Shown here: positions 35,193-44,050 of the stretch, piece after piece
How positions within the stretch are numbered: the first letter of the stretch is position 1
Layout: every line of letters begins with the position of its first letter
Origin: Lysinibacillus sphaericus
GTDB lineage: Bacteria > Bacillota > Bacilli > Bacillales_A > Planococcaceae
Length of the DNA stretch: 64,000 nucleotides
Assembly: GCF_001629735.1 (NCBI RefSeq)
Contig: NZ_CP015224.1
Coordinates: 868,001 to 932,000 of the forward strand
Direction of reading: 5' to 3'
Notes under the pieces: model-generated
Told to the model about the DNA's origin: nothing
The model's database searches: none
The model's input: the letters and a program-made list of their open reading frames with translations, nothing else
Translations under genes and position numbers: made by a program

Positions 35193-35220
35193 GTAAGAGT
35201 TTCGCAGAGGAAACTCTTAC
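35193..35220 (-). promoter_or_regulatory. Intercistronic stem-loop between binding protein and permease genes
   Basis: A perfect 11-bp stem GTAAGAGTTTC / GAAACTCTTAC with a 6-base loop. In the direction of transcription no T run follows (TCTC instead), so it fits an mRNA-stabilising or processing element better than a terminator. Confidence 0.65.
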
Positions 35221-35236
35221 AAAAAATATCCTGTCT

Positions 35237-36034
35237 TTATTTTAATACTTTATCCTCACCGAACCATTTTGTAGAAATATCAGCTGCTGTACCGTCTTCA
35301 TTCATTTTGTCTAATGCAGCTTGCAATTTTTCCAATAATGCTTCATTCCCTGGTTTTACACCAATACCGTACTGTTCTGGAGCAAGTGATTCCTCTAATA
35401 ATTTAAATGTATCAGGCTCTTGTGTCATGTAATATTCTGCTACTACAGCATCAATTACTACGGCATCAACACGTCCTGTCTTTAAGTCTGATAAAGCTAA
35501 AACGTTATCCGAGAATTCTGTAATTGTTTTTATCTCTTTGTGGATTGGGTTACCATTTAATGCGTCTGCAGCAGAAGAAAGAGATTGAATGCCTACTTCT
35601 GTGCCTGCTAAATCAGTTAATTTCACAATCTTAGAATCTGCTTTAGTCATAACCACTTGAGAGTTTTCGAGATAAGGCTTTGTAAATAATACTTTTTCCT
35701 TGCGCTCATCTGTAATGGTATAACCGTTCCAAATTAAATCAATACGTCCGCTGAGTAATTCAGCCTCTTTCGTTTTCCAGTCGATTGGTTGGAATTCAGC
35801 TTCTACGCCCATATGCTCAGCTGCCGCGCGTGCTAAATCAATATCAAATCCCACGATTTCATTTTTATCATCGCGAAAGCCCATCGGTGCAAATTTATCG
35901 TCAATGCCAATAATGATTTTTTCCTGATCAGCTGAAGATGGGTCTTTCTCTGTTGATTTTTCTTTTGATGTGCCACATGCTGCTAAAACAATGACAGCTG
36001 TTAGCATCATCACTAAAGTTATTATACGTTTCAT
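35237..36034 (-). CDS. Polar amino-acid ABC transporter, substrate-binding lipoprotein
   Basis: This 265-residue protein has a lipoprotein signal ending in the lipobox LAAC (Cys near 20) and a type II periplasmic-binding fold: GFDIDLARAAAEHMGVEAEFQPIDW, then DLIWNGYTITDERKEKVLF and KWFGEDK at the end. It is tethered outside the membrane and feeds the permease/ATPase pair downstream. It is the first gene of the operon. The ligand cannot be read from sequence; the Trp in IWNGYTIT is typical of amino-acid binders. A CodY-like word lies about 100 bases upstream. Confidence 0.92.
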   Translation of the reverse strand: MKRIITLVMMLTAVIVLAACGTSKEKSTEKDPSSADQEKIIIGIDDKFAPMGFRDDKNEIVGFDIDLARAAAEHMGVEAEFQPIDWKTKEAELLSGRIDLIWNGYTITDERKEKVLFTKPYLENSQVVMTKADSKIVKLTDLAGTEVGIQSLSSAADALNGNPIHKEIKTITEFSDNVLALSDLKTGRVDAVVIDAVVAEYYMTQEPDTFKLLEESLAPEQYGIGVKPGNEALLEKLQAALDKMNEDGTAADISTKWFGEDKVLK

Positions 36035-36246
36035 CCTTATTTCCCCCTATATAAAACTATCACTTTCGTTTGCTAAACTACTAATGTGTTAAAGGATATC
36101 ACCGCGTCTAATGTATGTCAATATCGTTTTGGATTAATCAGAAAATTTTATGCGTATTAGAGCTAATTTTGTATGATCTTTGTAAGAAAATTGACTTCAT
36201 AAAAAGAATGGATTGGGGGATATTAAGTATCTGAATAGAAGGGGAG

Positions 36247-36273
36247 AAAAGGGACTGTCCATAACAGTCCCTT
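36247..36273 (-). terminator. Terminator of the RNase H-like gene
   Basis: GGGACTGT pairs with ACAGTCCC around 5 bases, followed by TTTT on the minus strand. Confidence 0.85.
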
Positions 36274-36285
36274 GGCATGCATTGT

Positions 36286-36678
36286 TTAATGATTATTATT
36301 TTGGATAGCTTTTCGTGCCAAGGCATCAGCAGCTTTGTTTTGAGAATCAGGCACCCATTTAATAAAAAATAAATCGAAGGTGTTGGAGAGCGATAATGCT
36401 TTTTCCAGAAAAGGTTTAAATTCCTCGTTTTTCACATATTCTTTTTCCATAGAGGCGACAACGATTTTAGAATCAGAGCGAACGGAAACAAGCGTAGAGC
36501 TAAGCTTTTGTGCTTCCTCAAGGCCACGGACTAAAGCAGTAAATTCAGCAATATGATTATTTGTTTCCCCGATATACTCACTAATTTGTATATGTTGGCC
36601 TTCACCTTTAATAAATATACCGATACCGCTTGGGCCAGGGTTACCTGCACTAGCAGCATCTATATAAACCTCTAACAT
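36286..36678 (-). CDS. RNase HI-like protein (YpeP type)
   Basis: This 130-residue RNase H fold protein has all four acidic residues in family order: Asp7 (YIDAAS), Glu45 (AEFTAL), Asp69 (RSDSK) and Asp118 (KAADALA). It lacks the basic handle of E. coli RNase HI. It should cleave RNA in RNA-DNA hybrids, though some bacillar paralogues of this type show little activity. It is divergent from a small zinc-binding protein gene, as with ypeP/ypeQ in B. subtilis. Confidence 0.83.
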   Translation of the reverse strand: MLEVYIDAASAGNPGPSGIGIFIKGEGQHIQISEYIGETNNHIAEFTALVRGLEEAQKLSSTLVSVRSDSKIVVASMEKEYVKNEEFKPFLEKALSLSNTFDLFFIKWVPDSQNKAADALARKAIQNNNH

Positions 36679-36868
36679 AACATCCCTACTTTACTATTTG
36701 ACTTCCATATAATTGTACAACAAGGATACGCTGTAAAACATCTATGTGCTAGTAGTGATGGACTTGAAAAAATTGCTGAAGTGGATAAACAAAATAGTTG
36801 CTTGTTCAAAATGAACGCTTCATAATAGTAGGAAGTGAATTTTGGACGTGAAAGGAGCGAGAGTTCAC

Positions 36869-37060
36869 ATGGATAAAGTGACGGTTATGAAGGATATAGA
36901 CGAACTGCATGATACGTATTGCGCAGATTGCTTAGTCATTCAGCAATTACGTAAAGAACGTGGTAAACCAGGAGCTCATCGCTTCTGTATTGAAGCCTGT
37001 TCAATTGGAGAAAAGCTACAGTTTTTAGGTGAAGAGCTTTTAAAAGTTTACAGTAAATAA
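36869..37060 (+). CDS. Small four-Cys zinc-finger-like protein (YpeQ type)
   Basis: This 63-residue protein has CADC (18, 21) and a second pair RFCIEAC (40, 44), consistent with one zinc site. ATG at 36869 is used, with AAAGGAG upstream, although an in-frame TTG at 36842 exists. It is placed back to back with the RNase H-like gene, as in B. subtilis ypeQ. Function is unknown. Confidence 0.72.
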   Translation: MDKVTVMKDIDELHDTYCADCLVIQQLRKERGKPGAHRFCIEACSIGEKLQFLGEELLKVYSK

Positions 37061-37078
37061 GGAATCGTTTGGAAAAAA

Positions 37079-37118
37079 GCTACATTTATTAGCAATTGCT
37101 GATAAATGTAGCTTCTTT
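37079..37118. terminator. Bidirectional terminator
   Basis: AAGCTACATTTAT pairs with ATAAATGTAGCTT; T-rich on both sides. Confidence 0.88.
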
Positions 37119-37125
37119 TATAGGA

Positions 37126-38109
37126 TTATTTTGTTTCGACATAGCTATTTAAATCTTGGTAATACTTTGTAAGTGAAGAAGCAGAAATATCAAAAGTTGC
37201 AGCAATTTCTTTTACCGTCATAGAAAGAGATTCAAAGAGCTCTTTTTCCTGCCCGTAACGGATTGCACCAGCAACAATGGCCGCTTCTTTGCGTGCAGTA
37301 GGTTGTCCTTCTATTAAATAGTCCTCTAATAGCTCAAGCATTGGAGCTGTTTCACGATCATTTTGCTCCAAGAATTCTTTTACTTGTGATAGGACTGTGC
37401 TTTCAAAATTAGTGAATTCTTCCCCTTTGTAGCCGTTGGAGACCAGTAGCTCCCAGAATGCAAGATGTTCTTCTTTTAAGAATGCTCCAACTTTTTTCTC
37501 AGATGCTTCAAAGTTTTTCTTAAACTCTTCAAATACTTTTAGATGATCCTCAGGGAAGAAAATCAATGTAGACACAGCTAAATAATGTGACAATTTCTTC
37601 GTTCCATCCGGTAAAATAAAGGCAAAGACATGCATACCTTCCGGAATTGGTTTATCATTTTCACGACGAATATAAAGCTCTTCATTTGTAAGTAAATGAC
37701 TTGCTTTAAAATAATTTTCCTCAACAACAGATACCGTACCAATAAATAATGCAGGGTGAGACCAGTCTTCAAGTACTTTTACTGTAGAAGGTCTTACTGC
37801 TTTTTTCTTCGTTTTCTTTAAATAACTTTTCCAAATCGATGGCTCTTGATGGAAGAAAAAGTCGTCTAAAGCGATGGCTTCAATCAGCTCACGCTGTAGC
37901 ACGCTCTCTAATTTAGGTTGCCATGTGCCCACATGCTCGATATAAGCACGAACATCTTTACGCTCAGGGTATTCTAAATAAAATGTTTGTAGCACACGCT
38001 CTAATTCTTCGATTTGTACTGTTTCCACTGTTACTTGCTGTTTACCTTCACAACATTTTTTATATTTTTTGCCGCTACCGCATGGGCATGGATCATTACG
38101 TTTTACCAT
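37126..38109 (-). CDS. SEC-C zinc-motif protein
   Basis: This 327-residue protein starts with the SEC-C zinc motif NDPCPCGSGKKYKKCC (Cys 8, 10, 19, 20), as found at the end of SecA and in YecA-type proteins. The following 300 residues are mostly helical with no catalytic motif that I recognise. A C-terminal helix-turn-helix-like end (VKEIAATFDISASSLTKYYQDL) could bind DNA. Function is unknown. Confidence 0.75.
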   Translation of the reverse strand: MVKRNDPCPCGSGKKYKKCCEGKQQVTVETVQIEELERVLQTFYLEYPERKDVRAYIEHVGTWQPKLESVLQRELIEAIALDDFFFHQEPSIWKSYLKKTKKKAVRPSTVKVLEDWSHPALFIGTVSVVEENYFKASHLLTNEELYIRRENDKPIPEGMHVFAFILPDGTKKLSHYLAVSTLIFFPEDHLKVFEEFKKNFEASEKKVGAFLKEEHLAFWELLVSNGYKGEEFTNFESTVLSQVKEFLEQNDRETAPMLELLEDYLIEGQPTARKEAAIVAGAIRYGQEKELFESLSMTVKEIAATFDISASSLTKYYQDLNSYVETK

Positions 38110-38283
38110 AATTAGAACACTTCCTTTGACAATTGTTAATCGTATATTGCTAAATAATTTGCGTACTCTTAATAATAACGGTACTTTTGTATGAAGAAAA
38201 ATGATTGTCTATTTTGAAATATCTAAAAAGTGTGGAGGGACGCCCTAATTCAAGTATATGTATGCACGTTTTCACTTAGAACT

Positions 38284-38328
38284 AAAAAAAGAAAACGATC
38301 TGTACGTTGCAAGCACAGATTCGTTTTC
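38284..38328 (-). terminator. Terminator of pepF
   Basis: GAAAACGA-CTGT pairs with ACAG-TCGTTTTC; seven T follow on the minus strand. Confidence 0.88.
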
Positions 38329-38336
38329 TAGAGCAT

Positions 38337-40154
38337 TTATGATTGTTGGACAGCTTCAATCTCGAGTGTGAGACGTTCTAGTTCGTCTACTAAATGACCG
38401 ATGTAGGCAATCGTATCTCGAAGTGGTTGATCCGTTGTAATATCGACACCTGCCATTTGTGCCAATTCCACTGGGGATTTTGTTCCGCCAGCCTGCAGGA
38501 CTGCTAACCATTCTTCAACGGCTGCATCACCTTCTTTTAAAATGCGCTGAGATACTTGTGTTGAAATCGTTAAGCCCGCACTATAAGTGTATGGGTAAAG
38601 GCCCATATAGTAATGAGGCTGACGCATCCACGTCAGTTCAACACCTTCCGTAATATCCACTGCATCGCCCCAAAAATCTTCTAGTACAGAACGTTTTAAC
38701 TGGTTTAAAATATTCGCGTTGACAGATTCACCAGCGTCCACCAATTCATATACTTTACGTTGGTATGCGGCTTCAAGTAAGTGCGTGACGAAGTTATGAT
38801 AATACGTTTTAGAGACAATATTTGAAATGACCCAACGTTTAAAGCGCACATCTTCATTATGCGTTAATAAATAATTTGCTAGCAGCATTTCATTCATCGT
38901 AGATGGTGCTTCAATAAAGTATAGGGAAGGACGACTATTAAAATAGGATTGATGAGCATGCGTATTCGCAAAATGACCTGCATGACCAAGCTCATGAATG
39001 AGGGTGAAGACTTCATTCATACGTTCATTCCATGACATTAAAATATAAGGGTGACTACCGTAAGGACTTGAACAGAATGCCCCTGTCGATTTACCTTTAT
39101 TAGGTGCATAGTCAATCCAGCGTTCCTTGAAGGCTCTGTCGATTAGGTGATTGTAGTCTTCACCCATAATCGCCAATGCTTTATCGACATATTCCTTCGC
39201 CTCGTCCATCGATAATTTTGGATCATAGGCAGCATCTAAAGCAATTTTTAAATCTGCAAATGTCATGTGCTCAATACCATTCGCTTTTTGAATTAATTTT
39301 GCATATCGACGCATATGGGGGGCAAGTTCTTTAGAAATCAAATCGATTTGGCGATTATAAAGGGAGCGATCGACATCTTGATCGAATAGTAAATAATCAA
39401 AGATGGAATCAAATCCTCGAAGATCAGCCATTGTTTTTTCTTGTTGAATATGAGTGTTGTAAACTTGTGCAGTTGTATGTTGATAATCGCTCAACTTGCT
39501 GGAAAAAGCTTTAAAGGCAGCACGGCGAACTTCTGTATTGGCTTCAAACTCCCAATCATTTTCATAAAGGACAAAGCTTAATGGATGCTTTTCACCATTT
39601 GCTTCAAATTCGCCAAAATTCATATCTACTAATTTTGTCGTATTATACGTTTCGTAAGGTGCATCAAAAGTAGAACTAAAGGCAGCAAGCGCTTTTTCGA
39701 CTTCTGGATGTAACTGGTGAGGTTTTCGTTTTAATAATTCCTCTAAATAATGTTTGTAAAGAGGGCTTAATGTTGCCGCTTCTTGTAATACTGCTTCATC
39801 CAAAGCAAGTAATTCACTTCTTACGAATGATAGGGCGCTACTTATTTTACCGATAGCTGTACTAAATTTTGCAGCACGCATTTGGGCTACATCATCCGTG
39901 CGATCTGCTTGTAGGTTTAAGCTCGCATACGTACCAATTGGAACGATACTTTTTTGCAAGTTTTCGAAAGCTGTTAATACATCAATCACTTTTTGCGCAT
40001 CTGTAATGGTACCTTTATACGTTTGTTCGAAGCTAATTGCTTCTTCAACAAGCTGTGCTAAAGTAGGTTCAAAATCTGCATCATTTTTTAATAAATCAGT
40101 TAAATCCCATGTTTCTTCTACTGCAATATCTTTTCTTAATGGTAAAACTTCCAT
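38337..40154 (-). CDS. pepF: Oligoendopeptidase F (M3B metallopeptidase)
   Basis: This 605-residue protein has the size and order of PepF: an N-terminal helical lobe, the zinc motif HELGHAGH near residues 385-392, and the downstream third ligand in the EAPSTMNEMLLANYLL stretch. The C-terminal HYYMGLYPYTYSAGL is typical. It is cytoplasmic and cleaves oligopeptides of roughly 7-17 residues. AAAGGGGTG lies 8 bases before the ATG. It is monocistronic. Confidence 0.93.
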   Translation of the reverse strand: MEVLPLRKDIAVEETWDLTDLLKNDADFEPTLAQLVEEAISFEQTYKGTITDAQKVIDVLTAFENLQKSIVPIGTYASLNLQADRTDDVAQMRAAKFSTAIGKISSALSFVRSELLALDEAVLQEAATLSPLYKHYLEELLKRKPHQLHPEVEKALAAFSSTFDAPYETYNTTKLVDMNFGEFEANGEKHPLSFVLYENDWEFEANTEVRRAAFKAFSSKLSDYQHTTAQVYNTHIQQEKTMADLRGFDSIFDYLLFDQDVDRSLYNRQIDLISKELAPHMRRYAKLIQKANGIEHMTFADLKIALDAAYDPKLSMDEAKEYVDKALAIMGEDYNHLIDRAFKERWIDYAPNKGKSTGAFCSSPYGSHPYILMSWNERMNEVFTLIHELGHAGHFANTHAHQSYFNSRPSLYFIEAPSTMNEMLLANYLLTHNEDVRFKRWVISNIVSKTYYHNFVTHLLEAAYQRKVYELVDAGESVNANILNQLKRSVLEDFWGDAVDITEGVELTWMRQPHYYMGLYPYTYSAGLTISTQVSQRILKEGDAAVEEWLAVLQAGGTKSPVELAQMAGVDITTDQPLRDTIAYIGHLVDELERLTLEIEAVQQS

Positions 40155-40287
40155 TTATAAACACCCCTTTACATGTAAGTGATTTCATTATAACGAAACT
40201 ATTTCGGAAAGTGAAATAATTTAATAGAATAGTAGAAATATTCTTAAAGAAAAGTGTTTGGTTTTTTCATTCAATTGTATGGGGTAT

Positions 40288-40312
40288 GTTTGAAATACTG
40301 TTAGTCGGGAAC
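40288..40312 (+). promoter_or_regulatory. Sigma-B-type promoter of dps
   Basis: GTTTGA, 13 bases, GGGAAC. The sigma-B consensus of bacilli is GTTTAA-N12-15-GGGTAT. A weaker overlapping candidate, GTTTTT-N15-GGGTAT, is at 40261-40287. Confidence 0.6.
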
Positions 40313-40388
40313 AATGTGTGTATAGCCAACATTATTTGCAACACATATTAAAGGCTAGAACAATTGATACATTGGAGGAGAACTTATT

Positions 40389-40829
40389 ATGACACAAAAC
40401 TTAAACAAACAATTAAATAAGCTAGTAGCAACATGGTCTGTGCTTTATACAAAGCTGCACAATTATCATTGGTATGTCACAGGGCATGCATTCTTTACAC
40501 TACATGCAAAATTTGAAGAATTGTATAATGAAACAACGTTAAATTTAGATGAAATTGCAGAACGTATTCTTTCAAAGGATGGCAAGCCTGTGGCGACATT
40601 AAAAGAGCATCTAGAGCTTTCCTATGTAGAGGAAGCAACAGGAAATGAGACGACGGAGGAAATGGTAGCAACGACAATTTCGGATTTCCAAAAGCTTATG
40701 AAAGCTCTAAATTCTACTATGGCACTGGCAGCAGAGGAAGGGGACGATCGTACAGAGGATTTACTGAATGCGATGTACCAATCTCTTGAAAAGCATACAT
40801 GGATGTTAAAAGCCTTCTTAGACAAATAA
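40389..40829 (+). CDS. dps: Dps-family ferritin-like DNA-protecting protein
   Basis: This 146-residue four-helix protein has the inter-subunit ferroxidase ligands in exact family spacing: His27 and His39 (HWYVTG.FFTLHAKFEELYNE), Asp54 and Glu58 (LDEIAER). It forms 12-mer cages that oxidise and store iron with peroxide and protect DNA. GGAGGAG precedes the ATG. A sigma-B-like promoter upstream fits the stress control known for dps in B. subtilis. Confidence 0.93.
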   Translation: MTQNLNKQLNKLVATWSVLYTKLHNYHWYVTGHAFFTLHAKFEELYNETTLNLDEIAERILSKDGKPVATLKEHLELSYVEEATGNETTEEMVATTISDFQKLMKALNSTMALAAEEGDDRTEDLLNAMYQSLEKHTWMLKAFLDK

Positions 40830-40839
40830 ACGGATTAAT

Positions 40840-40872
40840 AGCATTCCCATACTATGTGGGGATGCTTTTTTT
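40840..40872 (+). terminator. Terminator after dps
   Basis: GCATTCCCAT pairs with GTGGGGATGC (with G-T pairing), followed by seven T. Confidence 0.88.
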
Positions 40873-40962
40873 GTAGGGTTTCTTTCCCTATATGACAAAA
40901 AGAGAACTTGTATAAAAGCAGAGTAACAATTATTACAGTTTGGTAACGAAGCGACAAAAGGA

Positions 40963-40987
40963 GTTTGTTTCCTAATCATCAGGGTAA
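40963..40987 (+). promoter_or_regulatory. Sigma-B-type promoter of the YflT-type gene
   Basis: GTTTGT, 13 bases, GGGTAA, about 36 bases before the start codon. Confidence 0.62.
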
Positions 40988-41023
40988 TTATTTAGTAAGC
41001 CATACAAATAGGAGGAATTGAAC

Positions 41024-41473
41024 ATGAACATGAATATGATGAATGAACAAAATCCAAAAATTGAGGTGGCCCATACAAGGGATGAAATGCTTCATATTTT
41101 AGAAACTATGCGAACGGAAGGTTTCCATAAAGAGGATATCCATATTATTGCGAAAGATTCCCAGCAGTTGGAGGATGTGAAATGGGATGATGATGTCCAC
41201 ACACATGAGGCTGGTAACTGGGTGGACCAATTTAAATCTTGGTTTACAGGTGATTCAGCTGTAACAGAAGGCTTAAAACGCTTTAATCTTTCCGAAGGGC
41301 AAATAGCTTACTATGCTCATCTTGTAGAGCAGGGGAGTATCGTATTATTTGCAGAACGTGATGATGATTATGATACGCTACAATCACAACACCCGGAAAC
41401 AGCTGCTGAGCAGGAAGAACGTTTAAGACAAGAGCGCATGAATGAGGCTGAGCAACTTAGAAGATTTTTATAA
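41024..41473 (+). CDS. General stress protein, YflT/GSP17M type
   Basis: This protein of about 149 residues has the YflT-type fold pattern: KIEVAHTRDEMLHILETMRTEGF, then IHIIAKDSQQLEDV. A middle WVDQFKSWFTGDS stretch and a glutamate-rich C-terminal helix (EQEERLRQERMNEAEQL) follow. GSP17M-type proteins are sigma-B-controlled with unknown biochemical role, and a sigma-B-like promoter is present here. AGGAGGAA lies 6 bases before the first of several ATG codons. It sits next to dps, which has a similar promoter. Confidence 0.8.
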   Translation: MNMNMMNEQNPKIEVAHTRDEMLHILETMRTEGFHKEDIHIIAKDSQQLEDVKWDDDVHTHEAGNWVDQFKSWFTGDSAVTEGLKRFNLSEGQIAYYAHLVEQGSIVLFAERDDDYDTLQSQHPETAAEQEERLRQERMNEAEQLRRFL

Positions 41474-41572
41474 AGGGAAAACAGAGTGATCTACTCTGTA
41501 AGATTAAGTACATGTAATTGTACATTAATTCTTATTTAATAGTATTTTATTTATAATGTTACACATTAAATA

Positions 41573-41617
41573 AAAAAGCACATTACTAAAAACAAATTTT
41601 AGTGATGTGCTTTTTAT
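41573..41617 (+). terminator. Terminator after the YflT-type gene
   Basis: GCACAT and ATGTGC arms with inner ACTAAAA/TTTTAGT pairing, followed by TTTTT. Confidence 0.85.
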
Positions 41618-41807
41618 TTTTATTAACTCTTACATATAAATTTATTAAAAGATTAAACATTTTACAATTACTAAGAAAAATATTAAAGAAGAAAAAAGAA
41701 CTTATGTTCTTGATGGGGAAGAATAATTTTATTGGTTTGAGTATTGTCCAAGCATGTTAAAAGTAAATATCAGTTACAAAAATTTACTTTTCAACACCCT
41801 ATGTAGA

Positions 41808-42030
41808 TGGAGTACTTTATGTAGAAGTTGATGGGAACGAAGGGCGGCGACTACTGCGGGAAAAGCGGGAAAGTCGAGAATCCTGGACTGAGCGAAGCGA
41901 GGGAAGCAGCTCGACCCCGCCCGCGGAAAGCGTCCGCCCGTAGTGAAAATCAACGGCTTTACTTTATTTCATTGTAAAAGAAAAAAGACTGTAGGCAAAC
42001 TCTCAAATTTTTTGAGTTTGTCTACAGTCT
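41808..42030. repeat. Dispersed composite repeat, copy 2, with GC-rich palindrome and terminator
   Basis: GTTGAT (41827) and ATCAAC (41954) bound a GC-rich palindrome-like core with GGGCGGCGAC, GCGGGAAAAGCGGG, CCCGCGGAAAGCG and CCGCCCG words. This element type is common in Bacillus-group genomes. It is followed by a hairpin GACTGTAG-CAAACTC / GAGTTTG-CTACAGTC (41987-42029). On the minus strand this hairpin with TTTTTT ends the EamA gene. Flanks match the copy at 16799-16967. The preceding 41618-41807 holds nothing I can name. Confidence 0.75.
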
Positions 42031-42063
42031 GAACAGAGTGATCATTGTGGATCACTCTGCTTT

Positions 42064-42972
42064 TTAATGAATGACTTTTTCTGGAGCATCCTTTTTAATA
42101 AAGCGTAATACATGGAAATGCTCTAATTGGGCAAATAAATTACCAATTAAAATAAAGCTACCACCAATAACCAGTTTCATTGTCAATCCTTCACCGATGA
42201 ACATCATCGCAAACATTGCTGCAAATATAGGTTCTAAGGAAAAAATAAGACCTGTATGTGTAGCAGAAGTATACTGTTGTGCAACAGTTTGGCCAACGAA
42301 ACAAAACGCACTACAAATGATGCCAAGTCCTAAAATAGCCATCCAGGATGTCGTATTATTCGGTAAAGCTGGTGTTTCAAATAATAAGGTTAAGATCAGG
42401 GCATAAATACCCGCAAAGCCTAATTGGTAAATGCCGTACGAAATGGACTCCACATTCCGTGTAAATGAACTGTTTAAAAGTAAATAAATAGAATAACATA
42501 GCGCAGCGATTGCGACTAACAAATCTCCTTTATGGAAGGAGAAAGAGCCTTGCGCCGTTAACACTGTAATACCTATCATGGTACAAATAATCGCAAAGCT
42601 CACGGCTCTGGAAGGTAATTTTTTATCAATGAAGCTACTGAAAATCGGCACTAGTACAACAGTTAGGCTTAAAATAAAGCCTGCATTTGAAACGGAAGTG
42701 GATTGTAATCCAAATAAGCTTAATGCGAACACAATGAATAATAAAAATCCTTGGATAGCTGCATATTTTAAAGTCTTACCATCTACTTTTATCATCCGTT
42801 TATAAAAAATAAGCCCAGCTACTATAAATGCGATGATACAACGTAAAGCCACCACATTATAAACAGCCAATGTTTCAAGCCCCATGACCATAAAGGTATA
42901 AGATAGTCCCCAAAACATTGTGACAATAACCATCAATACATTTGCTTTTCCTTGGATACTCAATATGTTCAC
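42064..42972 (-). CDS. EamA/DMT-family transporter
   Basis: This protein of about 302 residues has ten TM segments in two EamA repeats, with the typical MFWGLSYTFM start and a LEPIFAAMFAMMFIGEGL signature in the second repeat. It probably exports a metabolite or amino acid. The GTG at 42972 overlaps the best ribosome site (TAGGTGAAC), so the TTG at 42963 may be the true start. It is divergent from a LysR gene, its likely regulator. Confidence 0.87.
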   Translation of the reverse strand: MNILSIQGKANVLMVIVTMFWGLSYTFMVMGLETLAVYNVVALRCIIAFIVAGLIFYKRMIKVDGKTLKYAAIQGFLLFIVFALSLFGLQSTSVSNAGFILSLTVVLVPIFSSFIDKKLPSRAVSFAIICTMIGITVLTAQGSFSFHKGDLLVAIAALCYSIYLLLNSSFTRNVESISYGIYQLGFAGIYALILTLLFETPALPNNTTSWMAILGLGIICSAFCFVGQTVAQQYTSATHTGLIFSLEPIFAAMFAMMFIGEGLTMKLVIGGSFILIGNLFAQLEHFHVLRFIKKDAPEKVIH

Positions 42973-43097
42973 CTACCATCTGTGTACTAAAACAGTTTGT
43001 ATACTAAAAATTACTATATATGTTGTATTGAGATTAGTAAAACGAATGTTTATAATGATTAGGATTAAAAAAATTCATGTATGTAGAGGGAATGCCG

Positions 43098-43976
43098 ATG
43101 AGCTTAGTAAAATATGAGATTTTAACAAAGGTAGCAGAAGTCGCAAGCTTTACAAAAGCAGCAGATGCACTAGGATTAACTCAGTCTGCTGTCAGTCATG
43201 CCGTATCAAGTTTAGAAAAAGAATTTGGGTTTGCCTTAATACATCGAAGTAGAGCCGGTGTCACCCTAACGAGTGAGGGGCAAACAATGCTAAGGGCAAT
43301 GCGTCAGGTTTTAGACGCACAGGAATTATTGCAACAAGAGGCGGCTCATATTCATGGAGTGACAAGAGGAAACGTCCGTATTGGCGTTATTTCAAGTATA
43401 TCTTCTAATTGGATGCCAGAAATTATTAGGATTATGGACAATCAGTTTCCTGGAATACAGGTGGAATTACGCGAGGGAGATTATTATGAAATTGAACAAT
43501 GGTTACTTAGTGGGGAAATTGAGGCAGGATTTTTAAATGGTCAAAAATCTGAGCAATATCAATATACAGAATTACAGCAGGATCCCTTATTATGTATCGT
43601 TTCAGATAAAAGCCCACTATTTAATAAGTCAGAGATAGATATTGTTGATTTGGAAGATATGCCTTTTATTATGACTTCCTATAAAGGGACCAATGATGTC
43701 AAAGTGTTGTTGGAACAATATCATGTGAAGCCAAATATTCGCTTTGAACTTTCAGAGGAGGTAGGTATTGTTTCTATGATTTCTCATCAACTAGGAATCA
43801 GTATTTTACCACAATTGGTCATTCAAAATTTGCCGCCTACATTAAAAGCAATTCCACTAAAGCAAGGTGCCTACCGTACAATCGGAATTGCCATGAAGCA
43901 TAATGCATCACCTGTAACGAAGAAATTTGCGGAGATTTTAAGTGCATGGCTGATGGAACAAAAAAGTGCAGTCTGA
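43098..43976 (+). CDS. LysR-family transcriptional regulator
   Basis: This 292-residue protein has the HTH SFTKAADALGLTQSAVSHAVSSLEKEFG and a co-inducer-binding domain. AGAGGG lies 8 bases before the ATG at 43098; upstream in-frame ATG codons lack such spacing. It is divergent from the EamA exporter gene, which it probably regulates. Confidence 0.9.
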   Translation: MSLVKYEILTKVAEVASFTKAADALGLTQSAVSHAVSSLEKEFGFALIHRSRAGVTLTSEGQTMLRAMRQVLDAQELLQQEAAHIHGVTRGNVRIGVISSISSNWMPEIIRIMDNQFPGIQVELREGDYYEIEQWLLSGEIEAGFLNGQKSEQYQYTELQQDPLLCIVSDKSPLFNKSEIDIVDLEDMPFIMTSYKGTNDVKVLLEQYHVKPNIRFELSEEVGIVSMISHQLGISILPQLVIQNLPPTLKAIPLKQGAYRTIGIAMKHNASPVTKKFAEILSAWLMEQKSAV

Positions 43977-44050
43977 TGGAATCTATTGAAGCCTATCCGT
44001 GCATTACGGTAAAATAGTAGGTGTATATATTTTAGAAAATAGGTGAGTGG

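Noticed and set aside
41700..41720. Second SOS-like word AGAACTTATGTTCT
   Set aside because: The first central base breaks the RNRY rule and no gene start follows within promoter distance.
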